DNA of 64,000 nucleotides, from positions 1,054,001 through 1,118,000 of the forward strand of contig NW_020194626.1 in the NCBI RefSeq assembly GCF_002865645.1, given 5' to 3'. How positions within the stretch are numbered: position 1 is the first letter of the stretch; the number at the start of each line of letters is the position of its first letter. The notes below the pieces were generated by a model. That model was not told the origin of the DNA, did no database searches, and saw nothing but the letters and a program-made list of their open reading frames with translations. Of this stretch, positions 31,694-43,846 are shown piece by piece. The position numbers were made by a program, and so were the translations under genes. Source of the stretch: Hyaloscypha bicolor E (taxonomy: Eukaryota > Ascomycota > Leotiomycetes > Helotiales > Hyaloscyphaceae).

Positions 31694-34175
31694 TCAATCG
31701 ACTTCTTCCTCGACGGGTTCGAAGTCATTAGAATCATCAACGTTCAACCCCGACATCGAGTCCTCTACGCTAGATTTGGCCTTGCCTTTGCCTTTGGCTC
31801 CGGCCCTCTTCTTCTTACGAGGCCCAGCAGCTTCACCACCAATGGGGGCTTCTCTGACCCAACGCACAATTGCTGCTGCTCTCTCAGTACTGATAGGGTA
31901 TTCTTTCCCATCCTCCTGAGCCCAACGTTTCGGCATTTCTTTGCCATCAGCTTTTCGGGCTTCTTCTTCCTGGCGACGCTGTCTGGCTGCAACCGCGGCA
32001 TGGAAACTGGCCTCATCGTGGACTCGGTCATCCTCTAAAGCCTCCATTATAGCCTGCTGTTTGAGGCGCTCCTTCTTCTCGGCAGGTGTTTCCTTCTGCG
32101 GGTTTGGTGACACTTGGCCAGGGAGGGGAGCTGGAGCACAAAGAGACTCCCAAGACTGTTGCAGCTGTATCCAATTATCGCCACGACGGACAACTTCTAT
32201 CCAATCAGCACGGCTAGGCGAACGTGCAGCTTGGAAAATAGGATAGCCGTCGCATACTCGAGCCAGTCTCGCTACCATGTGTGCGTGGCGCTGCAATTCG
32301 CGTGACGAGGTTTGGACAAGGCAATGACAAAGAAGCAAAGAATGAAGGGCATCTGTAAGAAGTGGGTGGTAGGTTAATGCTTCGTGACAGTCTGTCTGCG
32401 CTAGAATAGCCTTTGCGGCCTCGGATTGTGTCGTCGGCAGTTGCTGTTTGGTAGTAAGCGCAGTCGCAGTTTCCGGGTATGCAGGAAGATCAGCTGGAGG
32501 AGTTGCTGAGAACAATGCTGAGATTTGATAGACGACTGGAGGTGGAAGGCTTGGGAGTTCAGAACGAGCTGTCCCAGAATGTTGGCGGTTACGGCTACTG
32601 TGAAGTCCATTCTGCGGCACAAGAGCATCAGAGAGCTGGCCGTTGCTCAGAGAGGAGTTGCTCTCCAAGTCAAGGCTTCTGCTATGGTTCTGTGGCCTGG
32701 GGATCTTGAATCCGTTCGCTGCTTGATTTACTTTGCGGACAAATTCCTCTGTGATCTCCGCTGGTAGACCAGGGGTGTAGTCGAAATGTGATAGATAGGC
32801 AACGTAATCCCTCAGAGCTCTCTTTGCATTTGTCTTGACGGCTTTACGCGCCTCAAGACATATGCGATTTGATTCTTTTTCGGCCGGAGTCCTCTCGACT
32901 TCCTCAGGTTGGGACTCTGAAATGCCATTCACACGCTCAGCCTTCACATCATTCGCTCCATTGGGGGAGGTTTTGGGCGGGAGAGCTTCATTGACATGTT
33001 GGCAAGCAATCGTCAGGTAGACACCAGCTCGGTGGAATAGAAGTTGGGTTTCAAGACTGCTTGGGTGATCCTCTTCATCCAACTTGATTTCCTCCTTCCA
33101 TCTGCCGTTATGTTGTGCTTCAGCAAACGCCTCACTTGCCAACTGGAGTTGTTGTCTTCCTGCTTTGTGCTGACTCTGAAAATATCTACATACTTGTAGT
33201 GCTGCTGTAAGATCTTGTGCTGCACCAACGAAATCGTCCTTGAATATCTTCGTAACCGCACGGGTCCTCAAGATTTCACCTTCACTTGGGCGTTCCGCAA
33301 TGACTTCGTCAAGTGGTTGCAAGCTCGTACACTCAGCAAGTTGGCGTGAAGGTATCTTTTCATGGAAGAAGTGCACGTATTTCGCATCTGCATCGAGCGG
33401 ATTTCTCTGCAAAACGAGTTGGGCGACGTCCTCCAACGTCGATGCCGACTGCATGGTTGCAACGCTACACGCAATCTCATCCAAGTGATATGCCTTCGAA
33501 AGCTTCTGAGTGGCCTGCTCCCTCATGCGGTGTTTTCGTTCTCTGCTCAGTTTGGCATTGCCACCCCCTCCGCCGAGTCCGAGTCCCAGTGCTGCCCCGC
33601 CATTGCCCAACAGTCCGTTACCAGCATTTAGGGAATTTGTAAGAGTAGACGATGTGACACCACTCGCTGCGCGTACGGCAAGATTGGTAGCTTCGTCGAC
33701 GAGTTGTCGAATCTTGAGGAGGTCGAAGAAGACTGCGGGGTCAATGGGTCGAGGTCGAGGCAGATTGTAATTGTTATGTGCAAGGCTTTCAAGGACCTCT
33801 GGGGGTAATTGTAGCCATGGCCCGTGGAAGGACGAGATGTATCGCCAATGCCTATAACATTATCTTCGTTAGCAAGCAGAATTGAGCCAAAGGTTTGCCC
33901 AGTTTTCGCAATGCGCCTCAAAGAGGCAATGTTCAACATCAACAGATCAACATCTTGAACACACTTGCTTTGGGAAGACAAGATCATATAGAGAAGAGGA
34001 CATGATGGGTAGATTGAGGAGCGCACTTATTTCGACAGATTATGAGAGCCGATGTCGATGGCTGTGTTGTCTTTGTGTCCTTCGTCTTTGTTGAAGTTGA
34101 TGCAGAAGAACTGGGAGGAATTGGATTGTCTGGGGGCTCAGCAGCATTCTGGCTCTTGTTCTTCTTCTTTGCCAT
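31694..34175 (-). CDS. Conserved fungal protein with TPR-like helical region, unknown function
   Basis: I do not recognise a characterised family. Exons on the minus strand are 34027-34175 and 31694-33851, giving 768 aa. The protein opens MAKKKNKSQN and a Ser/Thr-rich leader. A conserved block HWRYISSFHGPWLQLPPEVL follows directly after the splice junction, then a Gly-rich turn. Helical segments resemble tetratricopeptide pairs (LVLQRNPLDADAKYVHFFHE; GEILRTRAVTKIFKDDFVGA). The middle is low in complexity. A C-terminal helical part follows, with HPLLTDALHSLLLCHCL, then a KKKRAGAKGKGKAK basic stretch and an acidic end. The basic tail could direct it to the nucleus. No membrane segment. Confidence 0.8.
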
Positions 34176-34595
34176 AGCTCAAGAGGTATTCTTAATAGCA
34201 AATATTGCGATCGGATCGGCAGCGAATCTGGTGGATTGCTAGAAGATATTCTCTTCCGAAACATTTAAATTGTTAAATGCGCTCGTCACTCGGAGGTTAG
34301 CCGACCGAGGATTAGCCATATTTCTTTCCAATGCCCCTCAACAACTCGATCTGCTTTGCAAGCTTGATTTGAGTACTCGTCTCATTTGACTAATAATTAC
34401 CACTACTATGTAATTTATCCTCCGATCGTATCTCTATGCTGGAGTGCTTCTTTCGCAATCATATGAAGAGGCTATGGGATATCAACGAAACGCCATGCTA
34501 CGCTCAAATCAAATGCTAAAGCTTTGTCTTCTTGCACGGCCTGCTCCCAAGAATATTATGTATTTCCTGCATATGTCAAATCTCAAGAGAAACCA
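34176..34595. other. Intergenic, 420 bp
   Basis: Upstream of the 768-aa protein gene and downstream of the VPS9 gene, both minus. Nothing supportable is seen. Confidence 0.35.
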
Positions 34596-37237
34596 TTACG
34601 AGCTGAGAGCGAGGCACGCGTCTACTGCGAGACCAACCCTATAGTAAGTTAGTTTGGATCCTGGCAGCGAGGCAAAAGTAACCAACCTTCCGTCTTTCTG
34701 AGTTACAACATCGCTGATTATCTCTCTATCCAAATCCGGAAACATACCAGCCAGAGTCTCGACAACATTCGAATGCTCTGCGCGTTGGATTCGATGAGCT
34801 TCCGCTGTCTCGGCGCTCGCTTGTCTTGCAGCTGCATCTTCTGCACTCATCCGATTTCGAACGCTCGCATCTTGGGAAGTTGTGCGCTGCTGGACTTGTG
34901 GATTGTCCGAACTTACTCGCGGAGCTGGACTCAGACGGGGCGTGTTACCAGGCAAAGGTGTTCTCGCTGGGCCTGATTGCGAGGTGCCGGGCTCCTCAGA
35001 GAATATGCGACCGATTGAAGACAAGGGTCGCTGAATTGTTCGAAGCAGGCCACCCATTGCAGCCTTTTCGTCAAGCCCATCACTACTGTCATTTTCGTTT
35101 GAAGAGGTTGATTTTCGTGCCGCCGAAGGCTCTCCTTCCATCGAATGCCGAGGAGTCACCTCAGGCCTGCTAGAAATCGACTTTTCGGACAGTTGGTTCG
35201 GAAGAGGGAGTTCTGCAGTCTCTGCCTGGTGCTTTTCGGCAATGGCGGATACTGCCCGTTCGACATTTCGCTCAAAATCTTCGTCAGAGATAGTCAAAGT
35301 GGTTCGGTCCAAGTTCTCAATAAATTGAACAGCTCCCAACTTGGAGAAGTCAGCAAAGGCAGCCATTTGATGGAAAATGGTGTTACGTAACGTACCAGAG
35401 ATGAAAGGTAGTATCCAGCTTCTCCACCAAGCTTCTCCTGATTTCTAAATCGCAGGATGTATTGCACATTTGAAACCAAGTGCTCGGGGTTGGCTTGGAG
35501 GACGACATAAATCAGCAGGGGCATAAAGGAGTCCGCAGACGAATCAGCTTTAGAATGCTTGAGCAGACCTAGGCCAAGATATTAGCGCTGTATGCAGACA
35601 AAAAACGAAAGAGTCCTTACCAAATATGACCTTGCAGCAATTTAAAACGCAAATGATTTTATCTCGAGGTGCTCTGTATGTCTTGATTTTGAGGAGTTCT
35701 ACCTAGGATTAGCTTCGAGAATTCTCAATGAATTAAAGAAGGGCATACCTTGTTGAGCCAGAACTAAGAAACGTTTGCCACTGTCGCCCACTGCAGGAAT
35801 GTCTAAGTGTTCTTCTTTGATCCAACCATATATGCTGACTTTCTGCGCTAGAACTTCGTCCCGTTCAACATCTTCCTGATGTTGACCTCTCCTCCCAGGG
35901 CCCATCGGACGTTCTGCTCCTCTCCGCCTCGGCCTAGTCCCAGGAATAGGCTGAGGAGGAGGTATTGCAGGGGAAAATGTCTGTGTATATAGTCGATTCA
36001 TAACTAATTTCTCCATGCCCTCACGAGCATTGTCGAACTCTGCGTCAGAAACCTCACGCCAGACTTCGCATTGTGCCATTTTGTCCGTTATGAAAGCCAA
36101 GAAATCCCCAATAATCTTCACCTGCTCATGAACCATCCATTGCTTCTTGCCAAATTCTGCGAGAAATGACCGTAGGTACTTTGCTACTGGGTCAGCTGTT
36201 TTGTGCCTGAGTTGTTCCAGAAATCGATGGAAGTCGAAAGGGAGATCAGGTTCGGGTTCCGGCTCTGGGGGTGGGGGTCTGTGAAGTGGTGGTGACATGG
36301 GAGAGTCTGAGTGTTGATACCGATCATTTGGCTGTCCAAAGCTACGAATTGAACCTGGCTTTGGTGGAACAAGGGGACCGACATCTGAATAATCCAGCGA
36401 TTGAGCGTTCAACGAAGTACTCGACGAAACTCGCAAATCCTGAATGCTCTGAGAAATGCTTGTGTTACTTGCATTTAGAGGCTCGAGGCTAGATTTCCTC
36501 GGAGGATGTTGGATAGGACTCGAGAGAAGGGGCCCAGCAAACTCCAGCCTAGGCGACATAACTTCCTCGTGGCCCGGCCCATGGCCCCCTTCACTGAATT
36601 GCTCCATTATGCTTTGTATTTCGGACCTTGAACTGGTCTCTCGCTCATCCTCGCTCGCAGACGCCTTCTCATCAAACCCCGAGTCTGACCTGGTTGGGGA
36701 TCTTTCTGGTGCTTCTGTCGAACGAGAATAATGTGGTATGGATGCGGCACTGGAGGGAGACCGGGATGGTGGTTGTGATGGGAGGGGAGTCTTTGGAGTA
36801 GGATCCAAGTACCTCTGGTCCTCGGGACTCAGTATTTGCCCTGTACTTGATTTCGCAGATTGTGTGGCATCTGGCACCAATGTCGCCGTTGAAGATTCCA
36901 TAACATCATGACCTGGTGTCTCATGTTCCATCGTCGTGCTTGTCGTGTCTACAGCCGCCTTCCCAACTTCTCGAGGCTCCCCATCATCAACTTCCACAGC
37001 AGTCTTTTTACTGTCAATAGCAGATTGCAGGTCATCCATCTTGTCTTGGTCGCGGGAAGGTATTAGAGCATTCTCAACACCACGAATTTGACCATCTTTC
37101 AGCTGCCCCAAGCTTAGATGAGGCTCTCCCAGTGGCCGAACAGCTCCTCCAGTTATGTTCCTCGATTTCTCGTCCGGAAGCTCATCTGAGTATTCGATAG
37201 TGTCTGTTGGTTGTCTCGGAGGAGACATACAACGCAC
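34596..37237 (-). CDS. vps9: VPS9-domain Rab5-type GEF with C-terminal CUE domain
   Basis: Vps9 activates the endosomal GTPase Vps21/Rab5 for vacuolar sorting. Exons on the minus strand are 35749-37237, 35621-35698, 35396-35568, 34687-35339 and 34596-34638. They give 811 aa from the first ATG; MSPPRQ three codons later is an alternative start. The first 330 residues are Ser/Pro-rich and disordered, longer than in yeast. The helical bundle and VPS9 domain run about 331-600: FDFHRFLEQLRHKTADPVA, IYGWIKEEHLDIP, then SADSFMPLLIYVVLQANP with the catalytic Asp, and GGEAGYYLSSLLGAVQFIEN with the conserved Tyr. A ubiquitin-binding CUE domain closes the protein (VVETLAGMFPDLDREIISDV, about 765-808). 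The last exon is only 43 nt. It diverges from the asnsd1-like gene across element B. Confidence 0.93.
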
Positions 37238-37868
37238 CCGCGCCTCGTGAGACGTGTAGTTGAGTTGTAGAGGTTGTTAATGTTGGCGGGGTACAGCTCG
37301 ATGAGCGCGGTTCGGATTTATGTTTCGTGCAAAACCAGACGCGCCAAATGTGTCGAGCGTCTTGAACTTGACAATATCATCGGGAGACGCTGGATTCTTA
37401 GGGGCGTCTCCGTTGTCGTTGAGGGCTGTCGGAGGCTCGTTCTGAGAAACACCAACGGTGGGACTCGCCCGACAATATGGATCCTCGCACAGGACAAGAA
37501 AAGCGGCACTGAACTTTCAATGTCCCAAGTTAACTTCGACCATTCCGGACTCTTCTCCTGAGATATCCCAGGGGTTTTAGTGCATGAAAGTGTATCTCTT
37601 CGAATATCCGGGAAATTCTAAAGTTCGAAATTCCTACAACCTTTAAGTCTGGCTAGGTATGAAAATGGGTGCCGCTTTTTCTGATCGTCCCGTCGGGGAG
37701 ACATCTCGGAAAAGGCTGAAGCGAGAGATCCCTGCCCAAAAAAAAAAAAACAACAACTGGTCAGCGTGGGCAGGTCAAGAATAACATTTTTCAGAGAGTC
37801 GCCAAATTCGCAACCTTTGGAAATCGCACCATAGTTCCGGCTTGCCCTTGGGCGGCCAATAACCCAAC
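37238..37868. promoter_or_regulatory. Divergent vps9/asnsd1-like intergenic region
   Basis: These 631 bp include repeat element B and an A-run of about 12 at 37739-37750. An open frame at 37274-37561 crosses element B and is rejected as a gene. Confidence 0.55.
37483..37697. repeat. Inverted-repeat element B (candidate MITE or promoter element)
   Basis: The left arm has CTCGCACAGGACAAG, AAAGCGGCACT, CAATGTCCCAAGTTAA. The right arm, read on the minus strand, has GATCAGAAAAAGCGGCACC and ATTTTCA and then diverges. The left arm is close to the arms of elements A and C; the right arm matches only at its outer part. The interior is unrelated to the other copies. Confidence 0.55.
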
Positions 37869-39845
37869 ATGTGTGGGATCCATATTTCCATCTCGACTCA
37901 ACACTTCAAAAGCCCGAGCGATGACTTGCGGCATCTGCTCTGCTCGCGAGGCCCAGACCATTCTGCAGAGTCTCACGTGGAGCTCACTACCAAAAATGGA
38001 TCTTCCTACTGGATCTCAGCCATGTCAACCGTCCTGGCTCTGAGAGGGGATCGTGTCACTCCTCAGCCGTTCAAAGATCCGTCGAGCGGTTCCGTCTTTT
38101 GTTGGAACGGAGAAGCGTGGAGTATTGGATCAAAATCAATCATAGGTAATGATGGCCAGTGTCTCTTTGATTTGCTGATGGGAGCAAGCTCTACTCAAAA
38201 AAGTGTCACAGAGTCCGCTGTTGCCATTTGCAACATCTTGCACACCGTTTCAGGGCCTTTCGCTTTTGTTTTTGTGGACAAAATCCATGGCCAGATATAT
38301 TTCGGCAGAGACCGTCTTGGAAGACGCTCTCTTCTCTATAAGAATGACAGCGCCTCTTCTTGCTTGTACTTCTCCAGCGTGGCTGATCCCCGCAGGGATC
38401 TCTGGCAGGAGGTGGAGGCCGACGCCATCTATCAGCTTTCATTTGAAGGTGGTGAAAGATCAAAGTCTTCAAATTCAACCGATAATCTGCTTTCAATATC
38501 ATTTGCATCGATATGCCGGCACGTATGGGAAGATCATGCTACTGAAGGAGCTGTACGTACCCTCTTCAGACTGCTTTGCTTGATCGTGATCTTTATTTGG
38601 GGTCCATGAGCAGTTTGTGACTGACGATTCATGTCAGGTATTGAGCTTGGGCAAGTTCAATAAAGCTCATCCGTCACAAGGACAATATCTCGACCGTCGA
38701 AGTGAATCTGTCCAGCATTTGCGCCGTCATTTATGTGAGTCTCTCAACATTCGAATTCTGAATGTGCCCCTACCACCTGGATCAGCGGATGGAGAGCAAG
38801 TACGAGTCGCTGTACTTTTCTCTGGTGGACTCGACTGCACCGTGTTGGCCCGCATGGCGCACGATATATTACCATTGGATGAGCAGATTGATCTGATAAA
38901 TGTTGCCTTCGAGAATCCACGGGTGATGAAAGCCGCCAAAGATTCAGCAAGGGCAAAGAAAGGCGGAAACGAAGTCTATAAAAGTGGAAATGGCGCGAAT
39001 TGCCCCTCGTTAGCAGTTGACAGCGAATGTTTGGGTGGACAGTCTCCATTCGAAAGCTGTCCAGATAGGGAGACTGGCAGGAAAGCCTTTCAAGAGTTAC
39101 AGAGTGTATGCCCAGGTCGATGCTGGAGATTCGTGGCAGTAAGTGGCCGATATGGATTTAATTCTCTAGCTGACAGCCAGGTCAATGTCCCCTATACAGA
39201 GACTACTGCTCATAGGAGCAATGTCATCAACCTCATCCATCCACATAACACCGAAATGGACCTCTCAATAGCTTACGCCTTGTATTTTGCTGCCCGTGGG
39301 ACTGGAGTAGCCTCGACCAATTTTAATACGACGCCGACCGCCTACCATACACCTGCCAGGATCCTTCTCTCAGGGCTTGGCGCCGACGAGCTGTTCGGAG
39401 GCTACACCAGGCATGCTACAGCCTGGGCGAGACAAGGCTTCATGGGACTTCTTGACGAACTCAAATTGGACATTGAGAGGCTCGGAAAAAGAAATCTAGG
39501 CAGAGACGACCGCGTCATCTCCCATTGGGGCCGAGAGGTACGGTTTCCATATTTGGACGAAGCATTGGTCAAATGGGCAGTAGAATTACCAATCTGGCAA
39601 AAGTGCGATTTCCAATCAAATGTGCTGGTCGAGCGAGAAATCCCAAATCTTGAGCCAGGAAAAAAGGTTTTGCGTTTACTTGCATACGAATTGGGAATGC
39701 ATTCAGTAGCGCAGGAGAAGAAGCGAGCAGTACGCCTTCCTTTTTCCCTTGGGATGATCTCACTAACAGCCAATAGATTCAATTTGGGGCAAGGACGGCG
39801 AAGATGGAACTGGGTAATACAAAAGGCACAGCGTTGATATCTTAA
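37869..39845 (+). CDS. Asparagine synthetase domain-containing protein (ASNSD1-like)
   Basis: A 614-aa two-domain protein from exons 37869-38552, 38638-39729 and 39777-39845. The start is fixed by MCGI, which gives the Cys2 nucleophile of class II glutamine amidotransferases. The glutaminase half contains LLCSRGPDH and GPFAFVFVD. The synthetase half has the pyrophosphate loop FSGGLDC (289-295), where asparagine synthetase has SGGLDSS, and LSGLGADELFGGYTRH. The third exon restores the family C-terminus EKKRAIQFGARTAKME. This matches the ASNSD1/YML096W group rather than true asparagine synthetase, so the reaction is not known. Cytosolic. It diverges from vps9. Confidence 0.9.
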
Positions 39846-42284
39846 TTTTATCTCAAAAGCACCCCCACTGCGATGATGATACCCAGATACTACTGAGTGG
39901 TTATGTGTACCTTCGGATGCTCACCCGAGCTGTTCTCGTGTGTTTCTGCAATTGTAGTAACCTGAGAGTAGCTATGGATGCCGATGGAATCCTATACATA
40001 CTATGATGAAGTGGTAAAGGCAAGTCTGAGCGACATGGGACTGCAGTTTTTAGTTTTTTGCGGTCGGCGCATTTGTCTTCCTCTTTGTCGCCTATATATG
40101 AGTTGGAGATTCACAAGGGGAATTTCATACCCAAATTCTTGCTACTTCCACCGATTCGTACGCCTGCAAATAGAGGACATTTGGTGTGTTAAAAAGAGTC
40201 TGTTTAAAATCCAGTGAGAAGTATTCATCAGAGCATCATATCAGAAAGCTCGAAATACTATCAAATTATGATTGCGTGGCAGTGTTGGAAGTCCGGAGAC
40301 GATCAAACGTACCGTCAGCAGGAGTCGAGTGACCTACTATCTAAAACGGACAGGAGTAGAAAGAGTCATCGATGTTTGCCTTCTGTGCTGAGTCAACAAC
40401 TAAGAGGTTCCTTTCATTTCCAAAGTCTCGTGGTCCTATGCTTCCAAAATACGAAGATCGAAAGATTGACCGTCGATCCAAGACACATAAATGTCAAGTG
40501 ACAGCACTCCAAATTATGCATGTTCCAGAATCATATTTGCTAGTGTCTGTCTTGTTCGTTCCACCCTCAATTCCATATTTCAGTGTGAATTCTTGAAGGA
40601 TCGGACACTTGGACGAACTTAGACAAGCGCACTTTCTGCATAGTTCTCAATCATACAAGACTGGTTTGTTGGCACATAACCCTTATTCTCCTGTATGTTA
40701 TCGGTGGCCAAGTTGTCTCTGCAACATTTCTGAGCTTAAGTTCCTGGGAAATCTAGAACGCTTCATGTGTTGTAAGGATAAAAAGCTGCGGAGTATGGGC
40801 TTCCTTTGGGATGAATCTGAATCTGGAAGTATTGAGGTCGATCGTGGCCGAGGAAAGGCTCCGATTTGTAATCGGCAAGATAGTCTCATTGCGCACCGTT
40901 CCCTGCCGCCGCCACGGACCCGCTCGAGCGTGATACTGTCAGGCAAAAGTATGCAAATAGATATCAGAGTCAAGTCATGACGTTCTCCTGCGTCTTTCAT
41001 TGAGGGTATCTTATGAAAGTATTCGGGGTCTTCCATACGAAGACACCATCTTAGTTTTATTCCCGAGACAACCACACACAATTTGAGTGCAGCAGATCTC
41101 CCGTCGCATGTTGAAGGAAGTTCTCGCACACGATTGGCATGATTAAAATTCCGGGGTCTAGAAGGGCGCTTTGACTCGTTGAAAGCCGGCTGCCTCGATG
41201 GTGCAGGGAGAGGTGGAGGGTGGCAGAGCGCCCCAGCATCCAGCAATGCAAAGCCAGACGTATGTTCTGCATATGAAGCCAACGGAGAGCTGTAGGCGCT
41301 GAGGGCTGGCATGCTGGAGCGTGGGTTGACGAATCCACCACAGCGAATCTGGTTGAGCAGACCGAAGCCTCGAATGACAGACCATCTGCAGCACACCCTC
41401 ATCGGAGCATCTCGACAAGGTCCATTTTCCAAAGAATGCCGCCATGTCTTGCATGGGGTTGTCACATGGCCCAAATGCAAGGTGCGGCTCTGCCCGTGGA
41501 CATCATGGATGGGGTCGGGCCAAAGCTCTCCCGCGTGGTGAGCTTTGTGCACCGTGCGAATCGTCTGTCTGTATGTCCGTCTGGATGGCTGGCAGGCCTG
41601 GTCAGTCTGATGCCGATAGAGTCAGTGTTTTCTGCACCTGCGCCACCCTCATGGGGCCTCAACGGCGATGTGCCGGCAAGCTCGCCTCGCGGTCGCAGCT
41701 CAGAAGATCAATTTTCGGGATGGATAATTAGCGCAACTAGTTGAAGAATGTAGTCAGAAGGATACGCTGTGAGGCTCGGGCCTAGCCCAACCCAGCACAG
41801 GTCCGGGGGGCGTTAGTTTCGATGGGGCAGTAACCTGGAAACCAACTCTCTCAATTCTCCGAAGAGAATCCAGAGGCAGGGAATCCTTCGCTTGGAGTCC
41901 GATCACATGGACGGTACATGCCACGATTGGGGCTGATTCTTTTCTCCATTACTCGTGCTGTGCCCGAGCGCTGGCTGACCTTATACTGTGTATTATTGCC
42001 TTCCTATGGGTTCGATTTTGCCATCATAACCTGAGGAGTCAGGAGTGAACAGAAGTCCCCCGCCACGCGCCACGCGCCGCGGGTGGGGCCCGGCGGCCCA
42101 CCAATAGCTGGCACATGCGCGATGCCCCTCCTTTTCTCCCCCATTACCTTCACTTCTTGATGACTCTTCGCGGTGCTCACTGCTCACACAACCAATACGA
42201 GCTCCCAGACGCCGAGTAGCCTGCCGTAGCTTGGATCTGATATTCGCTCGGCACGGCTGCCTGATTAGCGCGACGCGAAAGACA

Positions 42285-42320
42285 TCGATGTTGATGTCGA
42301 TGTCGATGTCGATGTCGAGG
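42285..42320. repeat. Hexanucleotide repeat (GATGTC)n
   Basis: About five to six near-perfect units of GATGTC lie within the gene-free interval upstream of the RSC7-like gene. Confidence 0.75.
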
Positions 42321-42896
42321 TCGGGTCGAGTCGTCGACTCCCAGCCCCGGCACGGCTGCTCGGCCTGCCCCGCGTTGCCTTCTTTGTCGACCCCCTCCTG
42401 GATCAGGGAGGTCGTGTCTCTCCTCCTCCCTCGCCATAGGATTCAAGAATGGACTTGTCCTGATTAATATTAACCCTGAGCTCCGTTCCCGAGGGCCGGA
42501 CATATGAAGAAGGCAACAGAAAATTGGCAGCCTCAATCCTGCACTTATTGCCCCTTTCGGCCCCCCTTTCGCACTAGCACGCCGTATCTACCAGGGTCGT
42601 CCGCAGGCTGATCTCACGGGCATCCATGGTCCATCATTGCTCCCAAGCGATCGTTCTCTCAGCAAACGCGACTCCCATCGAGACAGTCATACGAAGACAG
42701 CTTTCATTATTGACAGCCGGTCCATCCGCGCAGATAAAAATAGATCCGGACGCGCCCAAGACCTAGCCTCTCGGAATCTCACCGGTTCCAGTTCGCAGCA
42801 TCATCATTCCTGTCCCTCAGCTTGTTTCCCGAACAAAATACGGGCCGCCGAGGTCCTCTCCTCCGAAGCCCGCCGTTCGCACACGGTTTCGTCGGA

Positions 42897-42923
42897 CTGC
42901 AGGCTGCAGGCTGCAGGCTGCAG
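42897..42923. repeat. Heptanucleotide tandem repeat (CTGCAGG)n
   Basis: Three to four tandem copies of CTGCAGG, each containing a PstI site, lie in the GC-rich part of the gene-free interval. Confidence 0.75.
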
Positions 42924-43846
42924 CTGTGGGCAGCGGCGCTTGTGCTCGACAGATTCCCGTGCCGTCCAGACAGACGGGACGCCGCTGTCAGTGTGCGTCC
43001 AGCGTGGAGCTGGGCGGGCGATTTGTCGAGATCCATAACAAGAGTCGCATACCAGCCTACCAGCTAGAAAGGGAAGCGCAATACCTGGCCACTGACATGC
43101 TTTCGGATGTTGAGCCTATTATACCATTTCACCCCGCTTCCAGGAAAGTACGGCCTCAGCTCTGCCTCTGCGCCCTGTGCCAATCGCGCATTATCGTCAA
43201 AGTCGACGCTCTCTCTGGCTGGAAGGTCTGCGGTCTGCACATCTGCGTCCCCAGAAATCCTCACACGGTCCTTGTGCAGGGGGCTCTTTCTCGCTAGAGA
43301 CTCCAGTCCATGCTTGCCTTCGCGGGGGCACTTGCAGCTGTCGCCAGAAACCACGATTCGCACCGTCGCAAAGAAGCGTCGAGCTTCGTCGTGAGTTAGG
43401 ACGGTCCTCGACGCCCCGGTAGTCCAATCGTCCTCGTCGCCGCACCGGTCGCAGCTCTTATCCGCTCCCGCATCGATCGATTCGGCTATCGCATATGTGA
43501 GGAGCTGAACCTTCAATCCTGCGCTTCTGGGCGCAAACGCGCTGAAGCAGAAGCCACTTTCCAGCATTGCAGAAGACGGAAGACGGAAGACTTGACGTTG
43601 ACGTGCTTCACGTCGCTGCATCGCGCCGTCAGCGTCAGCGGCAATGTACTCGGCCCAGACAGCCGGACTTGGAGTAACGGACGGTGGCACTATCAATCCA
43701 GCAGCGCTCAATTCAGGTGGGTCTCAATCGCAAAACGCGTATTTCGCTCGCTGGAACAATTCCACAATTCCAGTCCTCCAACTGCTAGGAGAGCGTTCTG
43801 TCCTTGTGGAAATGGCTTATCAACTGCTGCCGTCATCAGCGCTGAC

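Larger units (their letters stand above)
39846..43846. other. 4.0-kb stretch without a supportable gene, upstream of the RSC7-like gene
   Basis: This is the longest gene-free interval in the window. Its right part (about 42000-43800) is GC-rich with simple repeats. Two long minus-strand frames (40698-41552, 284 codons; 43064-43711, 215 codons) have no family I recognise and no consistent splice sites. It may hold a long promoter, a long 5' leader, a non-coding RNA or a fast-evolving gene; the sequence alone does not decide. Confidence 0.5.

Noticed and set aside
40698..41552. 284-codon minus-strand frame
   Set aside because: No recognisable domain, no splice structure and poor codon structure; kept only as part of the note on the gene-free interval.
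43064..43711. 215-codon minus-strand frame upstream of the RSC7-like gene
   Set aside because: GC-rich antisense frame without family resemblance; could be coding but nothing supports it.
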